64,000 nt of DNA from Sphingomonas sp. 35-24ZXX (GTDB lineage Bacteria > Pseudomonadota > Alphaproteobacteria > Sphingomonadales > Sphingomonadaceae): contig NZ_JROG01000003.1 of the NCBI RefSeq assembly GCF_000786215.1, forward strand, positions 930,001 through 994,000, in the 5' to 3' direction. The first letter of the stretch is position 1, and each line of letters opens with the position of its first letter. The position numbers and the translations under genes are program-made. The notes under the pieces were generated by a model. That model had not been told where the DNA came from. It saw only the letters and a program-made list of their open reading frames with translations, and did not search any database. This document shows positions 54,001 to 62,033 of this stretch, piece after piece.

Positions 54001-55447
54001 TGAAGGCGTGCTTGAGCGGATGGCCCTTTTCCTTGAACGCCACCTTTTCGGCATGGCCGTCCTTGGCAGCATGGCCATCGCCGCTGCCCTGCCCATCCCC
54101 ATGCGACGCGCCATGCTGGCTCGCGCCTTCGGCCAAAGTCGTGCCGTGATCGCCGCCATGGCCAGACTTGGACTCGCCGCCATGCTCTTCATGATGCTCG
54201 GCCGCATCATAATCGCCATAACGGCCCGGGCGCTTCTGGCCTTCGGTCAGCGTGTTGATCGTCGGATCATCGGTGATCGTCTGGCCGTCGCGGCCGTATT
54301 TGGCATAGACCAGGCTGTGGCGCGGCTCGCGGTCGTTGGCATAGACGACGTGGCACGCCGCGCAGCCCGATGTGCGATAGTCGCCCGGCTGGTCGTTGGT
54401 GCCCATCTGCCACAGGAACGGGTCGTTGAGGCGGGTCTTGTGGATGTTGAGCACCGGGATCGCAACGCGCAGGCCGGTGCCAGGGCCGCGGTTCGACTGC
54501 TTGAGGTCGGGACGGCCCGGCTCTTCCAGCCGCTGGATGATCCCGCCGATATTGGGCAGGCCGATTTCCGGGAAGGTCGGGTTGACGTTGCGCCCGCCGC
54601 GTTCGAACACGCGGAAGATGTCGCCCGGCGGAATGATGTGCCAGGTCGGCAGCGGGTACATCACCGGCAGTGCGCCGCGCGCCTTTTCCGCCGCGGTTAC
54701 CGTACCGTGCGCCGCGCCCTCTTCGGTCGCCGCCGACTTGATCATCGCCGGTTTGCCATCGCGGGTGAAGCTCTCGCCGAAGATGTAGTTCTTGAACGGC
54801 ACGATGCCGTTGTTATAGGCCGCGCCGCCCCACAGCATCGCGCCCGTCGCCATCAGCGACCGCTCGGAAGCCTCGATGATCTCGATATGGCAGGCGCCAC
54901 AGGATTCGCGCACCACCCGGTAATCCGACGGGTTGACGAAGCGGATGAACTCGGGCGCTTCCTTGGCGAGCAGGGCATAGGACCGCTGCGGATTGGCCGA
55001 GGACGGCCATTTCCATGCCACCGGATATTTCGGCAGCACATGGCTCTTCATCAGCGCGTCCTGATACGGCAGGCTTTCGCGGCCCCAGGCGTTGTCGCCC
55101 ATGATCGTGGCGTCGCCGCCATGGCAATCGGTGCAGCCCAGCACCACGGCGGGCGATGCGTGCATTGTCTTGTGGTCGCTGGCGGTGTGGCAGCTCTGGC
55201 AGCCCGCGCTCTTGGCGTCGGCTTCGGCCCATTCCTGGTTTTCGGGTGCGGGCGCCGTGAAGGTGTATTTGACCTTCTGCGCTTTCTCCTTGCCCGATGC
55301 CAGCAGCTGATCGGCAGGCAGCGCGGCAAAGGTGACGAGCAGCAGGCCCGCCAGCAGCAGCTTCCAGTTGAAGCCCCCCTTATTGAAGGCCCCCCGATTG
55401 AGAGCTGGCGCGTTGCCGCGCGCCCGGTCAGTACGCCAGAATTGCAT
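51086..55447 (-). CDS. Decaheme cytochrome c fused to an LVIVD beta-propeller
   Basis: This 1453-residue exported protein has an N-terminal hydrophobic segment at about residues 29-50. Ten CXXCH heme sites follow, starting at residues 83, 105, 183, 362, 491, 673, 700, 819, 830 and 936. A histidine- and glycine-rich segment lies at about residues 417-475. From about residue 1059 there are six LVIVD-type repeats (for example YAFVTDSVEGLIAVNID and FAYVAAKQDGLVILDVTN), which should form a beta-propeller. The family of the heme part is not one I can name. It overlaps the outer-membrane barrel gene by 20 bases. I infer an electron-transfer role at the cell surface or in the periplasm; its partner and acceptor are unknown. 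Confidence 0.85.
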   Translation of the reverse strand: MQFWRTDRARGNAPALNRGAFNKGGFNWKLLLAGLLLVTFAALPADQLLASGKEKAQKVKYTFTAPAPENQEWAEADAKSAGCQSCHTASDHKTMHASPAVVLGCTDCHGGDATIMGDNAWGRESLPYQDALMKSHVLPKYPVAWKWPSSANPQRSYALLAKEAPEFIRFVNPSDYRVVRESCGACHIEIIEASERSLMATGAMLWGGAAYNNGIVPFKNYIFGESFTRDGKPAMIKSAATEEGAAHGTVTAAEKARGALPVMYPLPTWHIIPPGDIFRVFERGGRNVNPTFPEIGLPNIGGIIQRLEEPGRPDLKQSNRGPGTGLRVAIPVLNIHKTRLNDPFLWQMGTNDQPGDYRTSGCAACHVVYANDREPRHSLVYAKYGRDGQTITDDPTINTLTEGQKRPGRYGDYDAAEHHEEHGGESKSGHGGDHGTTLAEGASQHGASHGDGQGSGDGHAAKDGHAEKVAFKEKGHPLKHAFTRAIPTAQCMNCHMHQPNIFLNSYLGYTMWDYESDAPLMWPGPENRAPKPEGMSEEDYQRIYKQQHYPTAKEVRATLDRNPEGASARGLWSDIDFVRNVYDLNTEAKDTQFADYHGHGWNFRAILKRDRKGNLLDAEGNMATWGTDTANMVSPDDPEKFRKAGEGKFVPVGTNPGKAVHMMDIHAELGMQCVDCHFSQDGHGNGLIYGEVANAVEIGCKDCHGTPDAYPTLFTSNLAARPKGNNLALIRNPDGQRRFEWMKDATGKRVLIQRSVLDPELSWQVSLVKDAVNPDSPDFNPKAARSKLMAKQGADTGKYSFGPAVAKEDRAHNTEEMACFTCHLSWTTSCGGCHLPIEANWKAKVHKYEEDETRNYATYNPQVARDEMFQIGRHQTSKGNIIAPIRSTSALILSSTNINRERIYVQQPPISAPGFSSQAFAPHFPHTVRKTETKQCSDCHLSEANDNNAVMSQLLLLGTNFVNFVGLNSWFGLEGGFEAVRVTEWDEPQAVIGSYLHRYAYPDYYKLHVEQNGRELKNWTRGPVFDDKFSGETYAREEFANVVQGTDGRVNCLQNRGEYMFVAEGKGGFRAYDIASIGNKGFSERIIRAPFSSLGHDTHVKTTNATCMAIATTQPIAPSRNTPEMREANQEQPFRAVYHYAFVTDSVEGLIAVNIDTLADGEFRNNFFKRTLTWNPDNVLKGARHITLAGDFAYITADAGLVVVRLADDPPANAPRDYDYSKLNPQLMAVLPLTDARASAVQFRYLWVTDAEGIKLFDITRLAQPVPVPSGTVRLADARKLYIARTFAYVAAKQDGLVILDVTNPEAPREYMRYNAGGVLNDAEDVIVGSTNATLFAYVADGRNGMKVLQLTSPSSQPNFYGFSPDPRPDLIAFARTPSAALAVAKGLDRDRGVDESGGQMAIFGRLGSRPFTRSEMEKLFLNRSGRPYKVSDTVTMADWLGPRPAMLAARGQ

Positions 55448-57605
55448 TGAACAGCACCGAATAAAAGAGGTCTGACTTGCCGGATTGAGTGAACAGGTCG
55501 CGGAAACCCTTGGAAGGGTCGAACACCGCGCCGGAGAGACGGAAGACGAGGTTCTGGTTGGCGTTGGGGCGCCAGATCAGCGCCGCCGAAACATCGGTGC
55601 CGATCGAGCTGGGCACCGTGCCCTCCTGGCGCAGCGCCTCGATCGTGTCGGTCTTGTGGAACCACAGATGGTTGAGGTTGGCCGACAGCCGCGTCGTCGA
55701 GCTCAAGTCGAAGTCCGCACCCGCGCCCAGCAGCACCGTGCCGGGATTGTTGAAGTTGGACTGGCCCTGCTCCTTCGAGGAGCGCAGGTTGTTCAGGATG
55801 CCGTTGCGGGTGTTCACGCCGACCGCGCGGCCACCGCCGGCAAAGGGGATGACCTGGCGGATCCAGTAGCTGGTATCGGCGCCTGCGAAGATCGGGTTCT
55901 CGAAGATCGCGTCGAACCCGGCCTCGGTATCGTTGTACGGATTGCCGTCACCGCTGGCGAACAGCCCCTGCAGGCGGAAGCGTGCCCAGTCATTGTCGTA
56001 GCTGAGCTCCGCCGCGCCGAAATAGCTGCGGATGTCGGCCTTGCGGCTGGTGAAGAAGCTGTTGCGGTCCTCGCCGAACGCACCATAGGCCTGGCCGGTG
56101 ATGTTGATCCGGCCAATGCGGCCATCGAGGGCATAGCCCAGATACACGACATCATATTCGCGGCTGCGCAGGTCGCCCAGCAGCGCCGGGCGCACCGGGA
56201 AGCCGTTGTCGTCGATCTTGAGCTCGCGGCCGCCTTCGCGGTTCATGTTGTAGGTCACCGACACCTGGCTGGTCAGGCCGACGATCGGGAAATCCTGGCG
56301 ATAGAGGTTGGCGAAGAACACCCAGTCGTCGCGCGGAGTGTCGACGATGCTGTTGAGGCCCGAGTTGGTGTCCTTCTCCAGTCGCCAGAACGCACCGACA
56401 TTGAACTGGAAGCGGTTGTTGTCGCGGTTGCCGAACAGGCGGATGCCCAGCTGGTTGTCCTGGAACAGGAAGCCGCGGAAATCGGCCTGCACCGGCTGGA
56501 TGCCCGCACGCACCGAGATGAAGTCGTAGCGCGAGGTGTCGTACTGGCCGAGGTGATAGTCGATGAAGGCTTCCTGCACGCCCACGAAATGGTCGGTGCG
56601 TTGCGTCGGCCGCGAAGGTTCGACGAACAGGATGCGGCGTTCGTTCACATCGACATGGTTGACCTGCGCGGCCAGCACGAGGCGATATTCGATCGCGGGC
56701 GGCTTGTACGCGGTCTCGCCCTTGAGCAGCGAGAAGCCGGCGATCACCGTCTGCGCCAGCACCAAAGAATCCGCGCGGCCAAAGACATCGAGGCTGTCGG
56801 GCCGCGCGGTGGTCTGCACGCCCACCGGCGTCGGGAAGCTGCGCGGCTCGACCACGGTATCCGACACGACATTGGCGATGAAGAACCAGTCATCCTCCTT
56901 CAGGAAACCGGGACGCTTGCCTTCGGGCAAGGGTCGGTCGCCCTTGAGGATGTTCTGGTGATAGGGATCGAGCTTGGACCGGCAGACGTTCGACAGATTG
57001 GGGTACAGCCCATAGATCGACTGATCGCCGCCCTTCTTGGGGCACAGCGAGGTCACGATGCGCCAGCGGTCGGGCACCGGGAACTCGTCGGTCGGGAAGG
57101 CCTCGGGCGCGGGCGCGCGCACGGCCCCCGGATTGTCCTGCGTCACGCGCTCGGGCAGCTTCTTTTCGAGCCCCGGACGGCGGCGATCGTCGATCAGTGC
57201 CTCATCGGCATCGATCGTGTCGGCATCGGCGGCAGGCGGGGCTGGCGGCGGCGGCATGGCCCCTGCGCTGGCAGGGGTTTCCTGATCGGCGGCCAGCAGC
57301 AGCATGTCTGCCGAACCACTATCAAAGAAAAGGCTGTGGTCGGTGATCGCGCGAGGCGAGCTCAGCCGGTGCGGCGCGGGAGCAATCGCCTTGCGCACCA
57401 GCGCCGGAATGGTCGGGGTCGCATCGTCTGCCGCCAGCGCAATCCTAACCAGCGCCAGGTTGCGCCCCAGATCGGCAGCAGCCAGCGCGGCGACTGCGGT
57501 CTGCGGGCCGTGCTGCAGCACCGGCCCGGTGCCGGGCACGTCCTGCACATCGCCAGTCCCGGCGAAAGCCATCAGCGGGATCAGGGCGACGAGCGGCACG
57601 GTCAT
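55428..57605 (-). CDS. Outer-membrane beta-barrel protein
   Basis: This 725-residue protein begins with a short signal-like segment (VPLVALIPLMAFAG), then about 150 residues with low-complexity Ala/Pro/Asp stretches, and then a region of alternating strands rich in aromatic residues, ending FNAILAY. The pattern fits a porin-like barrel of 20 or more strands. It begins directly after the upstream lipoprotein gene (TAA then ATG) and overlaps the cytochrome gene by 20 bases. By position it is a candidate pore for the cytochrome, similar in concept to MtrB, but no sequence similarity to MtrB is claimed. Confidence 0.75.
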   Translation of the reverse strand: MTVPLVALIPLMAFAGTGDVQDVPGTGPVLQHGPQTAVAALAAADLGRNLALVRIALAADDATPTIPALVRKAIAPAPHRLSSPRAITDHSLFFDSGSADMLLLAADQETPASAGAMPPPPAPPAADADTIDADEALIDDRRRPGLEKKLPERVTQDNPGAVRAPAPEAFPTDEFPVPDRWRIVTSLCPKKGGDQSIYGLYPNLSNVCRSKLDPYHQNILKGDRPLPEGKRPGFLKEDDWFFIANVVSDTVVEPRSFPTPVGVQTTARPDSLDVFGRADSLVLAQTVIAGFSLLKGETAYKPPAIEYRLVLAAQVNHVDVNERRILFVEPSRPTQRTDHFVGVQEAFIDYHLGQYDTSRYDFISVRAGIQPVQADFRGFLFQDNQLGIRLFGNRDNNRFQFNVGAFWRLEKDTNSGLNSIVDTPRDDWVFFANLYRQDFPIVGLTSQVSVTYNMNREGGRELKIDDNGFPVRPALLGDLRSREYDVVYLGYALDGRIGRINITGQAYGAFGEDRNSFFTSRKADIRSYFGAAELSYDNDWARFRLQGLFASGDGNPYNDTEAGFDAIFENPIFAGADTSYWIRQVIPFAGGGRAVGVNTRNGILNNLRSSKEQGQSNFNNPGTVLLGAGADFDLSSTTRLSANLNHLWFHKTDTIEALRQEGTVPSSIGTDVSAALIWRPNANQNLVFRLSGAVFDPSKGFRDLFTQSGKSDLFYSVLFNAILAY

Positions 57606-59588
57606 TTACAGACCCTCGCAGACGTTTTGGGTGTTGGTATCGAGGAACGGCGCAAACGGGCAGCTGACATAGCGGAGCCGCACCTGCGCATTGCCCAAGT
57701 TCACCACGACGCGGTCGGCGCGGCGATCGTTGGCGGCATTGCCCACCGTCCCCACGCGCTGCCCGCCATTGTTGAGGCCCAGGAATGCGACCATGTCGTC
57801 CTGGTCGATCCCGTCACCCGAAACCCCGATACCACCCACCAGGGTGTTGCCGCGGTAGATCGGCACGCCGCCGGGGAAGATCTGGATGCCGTTTTCCAGC
57901 CGGTTCTGACCCTGGGTGGTATCAGGCAATGCGGTGCAGCGCTGCGCGGTATCGGTTGGCGATGCGCCCGAGACGAACTGCGCATGCTGGATGATATTGG
58001 CGGCGACGAGCTGCACCTGCAGCCCGACCGCGAACGGATTGAAATCGTCGATTGGCCGCGACAGCGGTCCCGGCGGACGGCCAAGCTCGCCATCGGGGAA
58101 ATAGGGCCGCGCCAGATTGCCGACGCTGCGGTTGCCATAAGCGAAATTGCCGGTGAGCGCAGCCGGATCGCCGAGGAAGGTGCGCATCGCCGCAACGAAC
58201 GGGGCGACCCCGCCGCCGGCCGCCAGCAGGTTGGAGGCGGCTTGCGGATTGGAGAAGAACATCGCGGTGCGCGCCTTCTGCAGCGACACATCGGTGCCGA
58301 AGATCGGCGCATCGGGCGAACGGACAATGCCGAGCACCTCGCCATGCGTATCGACGACCGAGATCGTCGCCTGCATCCGGCTGTCAAGCGGGCGGCGGAT
58401 CTGCGCGCGCGCGCGGGTCAGCACGATGAATGCCTCTTCCAGGATCGCGCGGACCTCGGCGGCGCTCAGCGGCTGGCTGACCGAAATGGTGTCGGTACCG
58501 GCACGGATCGGAAAGCGCGGATTGCCTGCGCCATCGGTGAGGATGAAGGCGTCGGTGTTGGCAAACTCGGCCGCGCGCGCCGCGCGGATGCCCGAGGCCT
58601 CGGTGCCGTACGGCGTGCCCGCAATGATCGCTGCGGTGCTGTAGCCGCGCACCGCGATCACGCTTCCCGCGCTGCCGTTGATCGCGGCGAAGTTGGTCGA
58701 GAGCGGACCGATGTCGCTCGCCAGTATGTCGCTGAACCGCAAGGTCGTGCCATCGACGGTGATGCGGTCGGCACGGATCGCCTCGGCCGCAGCAAAGCCT
58801 TGCGTCCCGGCAAAGGCGATCGCCTCTTCGGGATCGATATCGCGGTCGAGAATATTGGGATCGAAGCCGTAATCGCCATCGCCCATCACGCCGATCGCGC
58901 CGACAACCACGCCATTCTTGTACAGCGGCAGCCCGCCCGGGTCAGCGGCAAGGCCCAAGGGCGAGCGCTTGGGGCCGATCAGTGCGCTCGATCCGCCCGC
59001 CGCCTGGAAGCGCGCGGACAGGTCCGAACAGGGCAGCTGGCTGAACTGCACGCCGAACAGCGGCCCGCTCTCCAGACCGCGCGTCGAGGGCGCGGGCGGG
59101 AAATGCTGCTGGACGATCTGGCTCGCCGTGCGGCTGGAAAACGCGTTGCCGCCGCTGGAGAGATAAGCGCCGGTCACCGCCTTGGAGATGGCGGCCATTT
59201 CGGCGGGGACATCGAGACCCTGGGCATCGACCAGCGGGCTGTTGAGCCCCGCCTCGGTCATCGCGCTGGTGCGGGCGAGCGCGCGGGCGCCGTTCATGCG
59301 GAATACGCCCAGCACATTGCCGACGCGGTCGACCACCGCGATCACCGAAGGCAGGTTGCGCCGCTGCGCCTCGCCCACCGCCTGTGCGATCACCTGCTGC
59401 ACTTCGCCGACGGTCAGCGATTCCTGCGCGGGCGCGGTGAAATTGCCCCCGGCGGGCGGCGGCGTGGGATTGGGCGTCGGGGTCGGGCTGGGCGCGGGCG
59501 TGGTGCCGCTGCTGTTGCCGCCCCCGCACGAGGTCAGCACCAGGGCCATCGCCGCCAGCGACGTCGCCATCTTGCCAAAACGCATCAT
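57606..59588 (-). CDS. Lipoprotein with two GlcG/HbpS-like domains
   Basis: This protein of about 660 residues has a lipoprotein signal (LAAMALVLTSCGGG), a Pro/Thr/Ser-rich linker, and two GlcG/HbpS-type domains. The first begins LTVGEVQQVIAQAVGEA with AVVDRVGNVLGVFRM, and includes YKNGVVVGAIGVMGDG; the second has ATISVVDTHGEVLGIVRS and YRGNTLVGGIGVSGDG. Single-domain HbpS of Streptomyces binds heme. Its TAA is followed immediately by the ATG of the barrel gene. The start at 59588 was chosen for the GGAG upstream; 59585 is equally possible. A heme or electron-carrier role is inferred from the neighbours. Confidence 0.75.
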   Translation of the reverse strand: MMRFGKMATSLAAMALVLTSCGGGNSSGTTPAPSPTPTPNPTPPPAGGNFTAPAQESLTVGEVQQVIAQAVGEAQRRNLPSVIAVVDRVGNVLGVFRMNGARALARTSAMTEAGLNSPLVDAQGLDVPAEMAAISKAVTGAYLSSGGNAFSSRTASQIVQQHFPPAPSTRGLESGPLFGVQFSQLPCSDLSARFQAAGGSSALIGPKRSPLGLAADPGGLPLYKNGVVVGAIGVMGDGDYGFDPNILDRDIDPEEAIAFAGTQGFAAAEAIRADRITVDGTTLRFSDILASDIGPLSTNFAAINGSAGSVIAVRGYSTAAIIAGTPYGTEASGIRAARAAEFANTDAFILTDGAGNPRFPIRAGTDTISVSQPLSAAEVRAILEEAFIVLTRARAQIRRPLDSRMQATISVVDTHGEVLGIVRSPDAPIFGTDVSLQKARTAMFFSNPQAASNLLAAGGGVAPFVAAMRTFLGDPAALTGNFAYGNRSVGNLARPYFPDGELGRPPGPLSRPIDDFNPFAVGLQVQLVAANIIQHAQFVSGASPTDTAQRCTALPDTTQGQNRLENGIQIFPGGVPIYRGNTLVGGIGVSGDGIDQDDMVAFLGLNNGGQRVGTVGNAANDRRADRVVVNLGNAQVRLRYVSCPFAPFLDTNTQNVCEGL

Positions 59589-59682
59589 GCAGCAAAACTC
59601 CGCACACATGCGACCCGGCCCGACATCACTGAACTGAACTCACCAAAACGTCCCACTCTGGTCATCTCCCTGCCAGCCGGTC

Positions 59683-61098
59683 TTATTGCAGCGACCGGAT
59701 GGTGCGCACGGCCCCGCCCAGCGCCCGGCGGAATTCCAGCGGCTTGTAGGCATTGGGCTCCGCGACGGCGGCATAGGCCTGGTTGATCTGCGCTCGCAGC
59801 GAGGTTGCGGCGCCCCCCGACACCTGCCCCTGCGTCACCAGCCCGCTGAGCAGCGTATCCACGGCCATCACCGCCTGCACGCTGCCTTCATAATCGGTAA
59901 ACCGCGGACTGATTGCTTCGCTGGCGATCGATTCCATGATCGCGAAGGTCTGCGCGCGGGTGAAATCGCTGCGGCTGAAGCGATCGGCCAGCGCCATCGC
60001 GGTCTGGCGCAACCGGTTGGCGGCCTCCACCGCCGGGCCCCGGCCCTGCGCCATCGCTGCGTGGAATGCGCGTGCCTGGCCTTCGTACTGGCCGGCCAGC
60101 TCGGGCGCGGCGATCCGCACGGCGGCCGAGAGCATGATCATGTTCTCGTCATTGTACGGCGGCATGCCGGTCGGGATCGGACGGCCGGGATTGGCGATCT
60201 TGCTTGGCCGCGCATCTTCCTCATCGAAGATCCGCCGGTGGCAGCTGTGGCAATCGAAGAAATAAAATTCGGGGAAGACGCCTTCCTGGCCGATGCCGGG
60301 CTTGCCGAACAGGCTGAGCGAGCGTTCCAGCGCGATCGCCTGGCCCACCGCCCACATCCGCATGGAATTGGGCTTGCCCTTGCGCTGACGGTAATCGGCG
60401 TCCTCGTCATGGTGCTGGGTCAGCGTCGAGAACAGGTCGAGCTCGAAAGCGATGCGCGGATGCCCCGCCGCCATGATGCGGTGATTGACGAACTGGCCCG
60501 GCGCATCGTTGCCCAGATGGCAGTCGAGGCACACGCCGGCGCGGGCTTGGGCGCTTTCGAGCGGGATCAGACCCTGCGAAACGTTGCGCGCGTGGCTGGT
60601 GCCCGTGGCATAATGACTGGAGAGCCAGCCCGATGCCGCGCCATGGCAGGCCTCGCAGCTGACGCCATCGCTGGCCTGATAGCGCGGACCCTTGGCGGCG
60701 GCGGGCGTGGAATGGCAGCCCAGGCACATTGCGGCCGATCGCGGATCGCCGATCCCCAGCTTCTTGCCGATTGCCAGACTGCGCGGTTCGCCAAGAACGC
60801 GATAGGCGCGGGCATGCGCCCCGCCCGGCGTCGATTCTTCCTGCCAGCGCCACAGCTCGTCCTGGCGGACGACTTCGCCATCGGCCTCGTTGCGGCCGTG
60901 GCAGGTCGATCCGGCACAGCTGCCGACGCCCATGTGCGTGCCGCGCGCCGGACCAGAGGCCTGCGCCTCCAGCCTTTCGGCTCCAGCAAGATTGGCAATG
61001 AAGAAAGCGCCGATCGCCATGGCAAGGCAGGCCACACCGGCAAATGCGGCACGGAATCCACCCACGCGTAGAACGGCCAAGAGCCCTGATTTGTGCAT
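59683..61098 (-). CDS. Five-heme cytochrome c family protein
   Basis: This 471-residue exported protein has an N-terminal membrane segment at about residues 15-38 and five heme sites: CAGSTCH at 61-67 (a CX4CH spacing) and four CXXCH at 125, 148, 190 and 283. Conserved histidines follow each site, and it resembles the cytochrome c554 family. The remaining C-terminal 180 residues are helical and without hemes. It begins the presumed operon with the lipoprotein, barrel and decaheme genes. It may be the periplasmic carrier feeding the conduit. Confidence 0.82.
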   Translation of the reverse strand: MHKSGLLAVLRVGGFRAAFAGVACLAMAIGAFFIANLAGAERLEAQASGPARGTHMGVGSCAGSTCHGRNEADGEVVRQDELWRWQEESTPGGAHARAYRVLGEPRSLAIGKKLGIGDPRSAAMCLGCHSTPAAAKGPRYQASDGVSCEACHGAASGWLSSHYATGTSHARNVSQGLIPLESAQARAGVCLDCHLGNDAPGQFVNHRIMAAGHPRIAFELDLFSTLTQHHDEDADYRQRKGKPNSMRMWAVGQAIALERSLSLFGKPGIGQEGVFPEFYFFDCHSCHRRIFDEEDARPSKIANPGRPIPTGMPPYNDENMIMLSAAVRIAAPELAGQYEGQARAFHAAMAQGRGPAVEAANRLRQTAMALADRFSRSDFTRAQTFAIMESIASEAISPRFTDYEGSVQAVMAVDTLLSGLVTQGQVSGGAATSLRAQINQAYAAVAEPNAYKPLEFRRALGGAVRTIRSLQ

Positions 61099-61331
61099 CG
61101 TCGCTTTAACCCCCGGCTTCGCGAGAAACCGGCCCCCGATAGACTAACGATGCGACCCCTTAGTCTTGTCTTGCGCACCTTATCGCCGGTTCCCCGGCCA
61201 GTTTCAAGGCCATCCTTGGCAAAGCGCGGAAAAAACCGGCGGACCGCCAGCGAACGCCGCATCGCCCCGCGTATCGCTTGCCGCAACGCAGCATATGCGC
61301 CATTCTGCCCATGGTTTTAGGAGTGTGGGGC

Positions 61332-62009
61332 ATGGTGCTTGGATTGGGATTTTCAGATGGCGCCTGGCTGGGGCATCTGGCGTTCATGATCTTGGCGATC
61401 GCGCTGATCGCCCCGCCGATGCCGTGGATGCGAGTCGGCATCGTGCTCTCGTCGATCGCGGGGCTTGGATATGCGCTCGGCTTTGCCAATGATCTGGGGC
61501 TGGCGCTGTGGTTCATGGTGATGCTGGTGATCGGCGCATCGATGCTGCTGCGCTATCTGATGGCCGAACGCAATTCGCGCTTCTCGTCCGAGGAGGAAGC
61601 GCTGCGCGCCAGCTTCATGGGCGAGATGACCCGTGCCGGCGCCCGCCACCTGATGGACCAGGGCAACTGGATCACCGGACGCGCCGGCGAAGTGCTGATC
61701 AACGAAGGCGAGGCGATCAGCCACCTCTTCTATCTGCACGATGGCGAGGCGGAGATTACGCTGCACGGCAATCATGTCGGCCAGGTGAGGAGTGGTGACC
61801 TGATCGGCGATGCCACCGCGCTGAGCGGAGAACCGGCCACCGGAACCGTGCGCCTTGCCAGCGACAGCCGCTTCTGGTGCGTCTCCGCGCCGAAGTTGCG
61901 CCAGTATCTGGAACTGCATCCGGACGCGCGCACCGTCATCGAGCGGCAGATCAACAGCGCGCTCGACCGCAAGCTGCGTGCCGCCAACGCGGCGCTCGCC
62001 GGCGGCTGA
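61332..62009 (+). CDS. Membrane protein with cyclic-nucleotide-binding domain
   Basis: This 225-residue protein has three N-terminal hydrophobic segments, then a cyclic-nucleotide-binding-like domain (NEGEAISHLFYLHDGEAEITLHG and VGQVRSGDLIGD) and a short helix. The typical phosphate-binding cassette arginine is not clear, so nucleotide binding is uncertain. The layout (three helices, then a CNB-like fold) is that of Popeye-domain proteins. The ATG at 61332 is chosen because AGGAG lies eight bases upstream; an ATG at 61311 and a TTG at 61278 are alternatives. It is divergent from the cytochrome cluster, across about 230 bases without another gene. Confidence 0.75.
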   Translation: MVLGLGFSDGAWLGHLAFMILAIALIAPPMPWMRVGIVLSSIAGLGYALGFANDLGLALWFMVMLVIGASMLLRYLMAERNSRFSSEEEALRASFMGEMTRAGARHLMDQGNWITGRAGEVLINEGEAISHLFYLHDGEAEITLHGNHVGQVRSGDLIGDATALSGEPATGTVRLASDSRFWCVSAPKLRQYLELHPDARTVIERQINSALDRKLRAANAALAGG

Positions 62010-62033
62010 CGCGTCAGCAATACAGCCGGGTGC

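Noticed and set aside
55485-59786. A 1433-codon open frame on the plus strand opposite the barrel and lipoprotein genes
   Set aside because: It has no recognisable domain and mirrors the codon bias of the real genes on the other strand, as high-GC DNA often gives long antisense frames.
51086-61098. Calling the cluster MtrCAB
   Set aside because: Heme number, domain fusions and the lipoprotein differ, and no sequence similarity could be shown by eye, so only the general idea of a conduit is kept.
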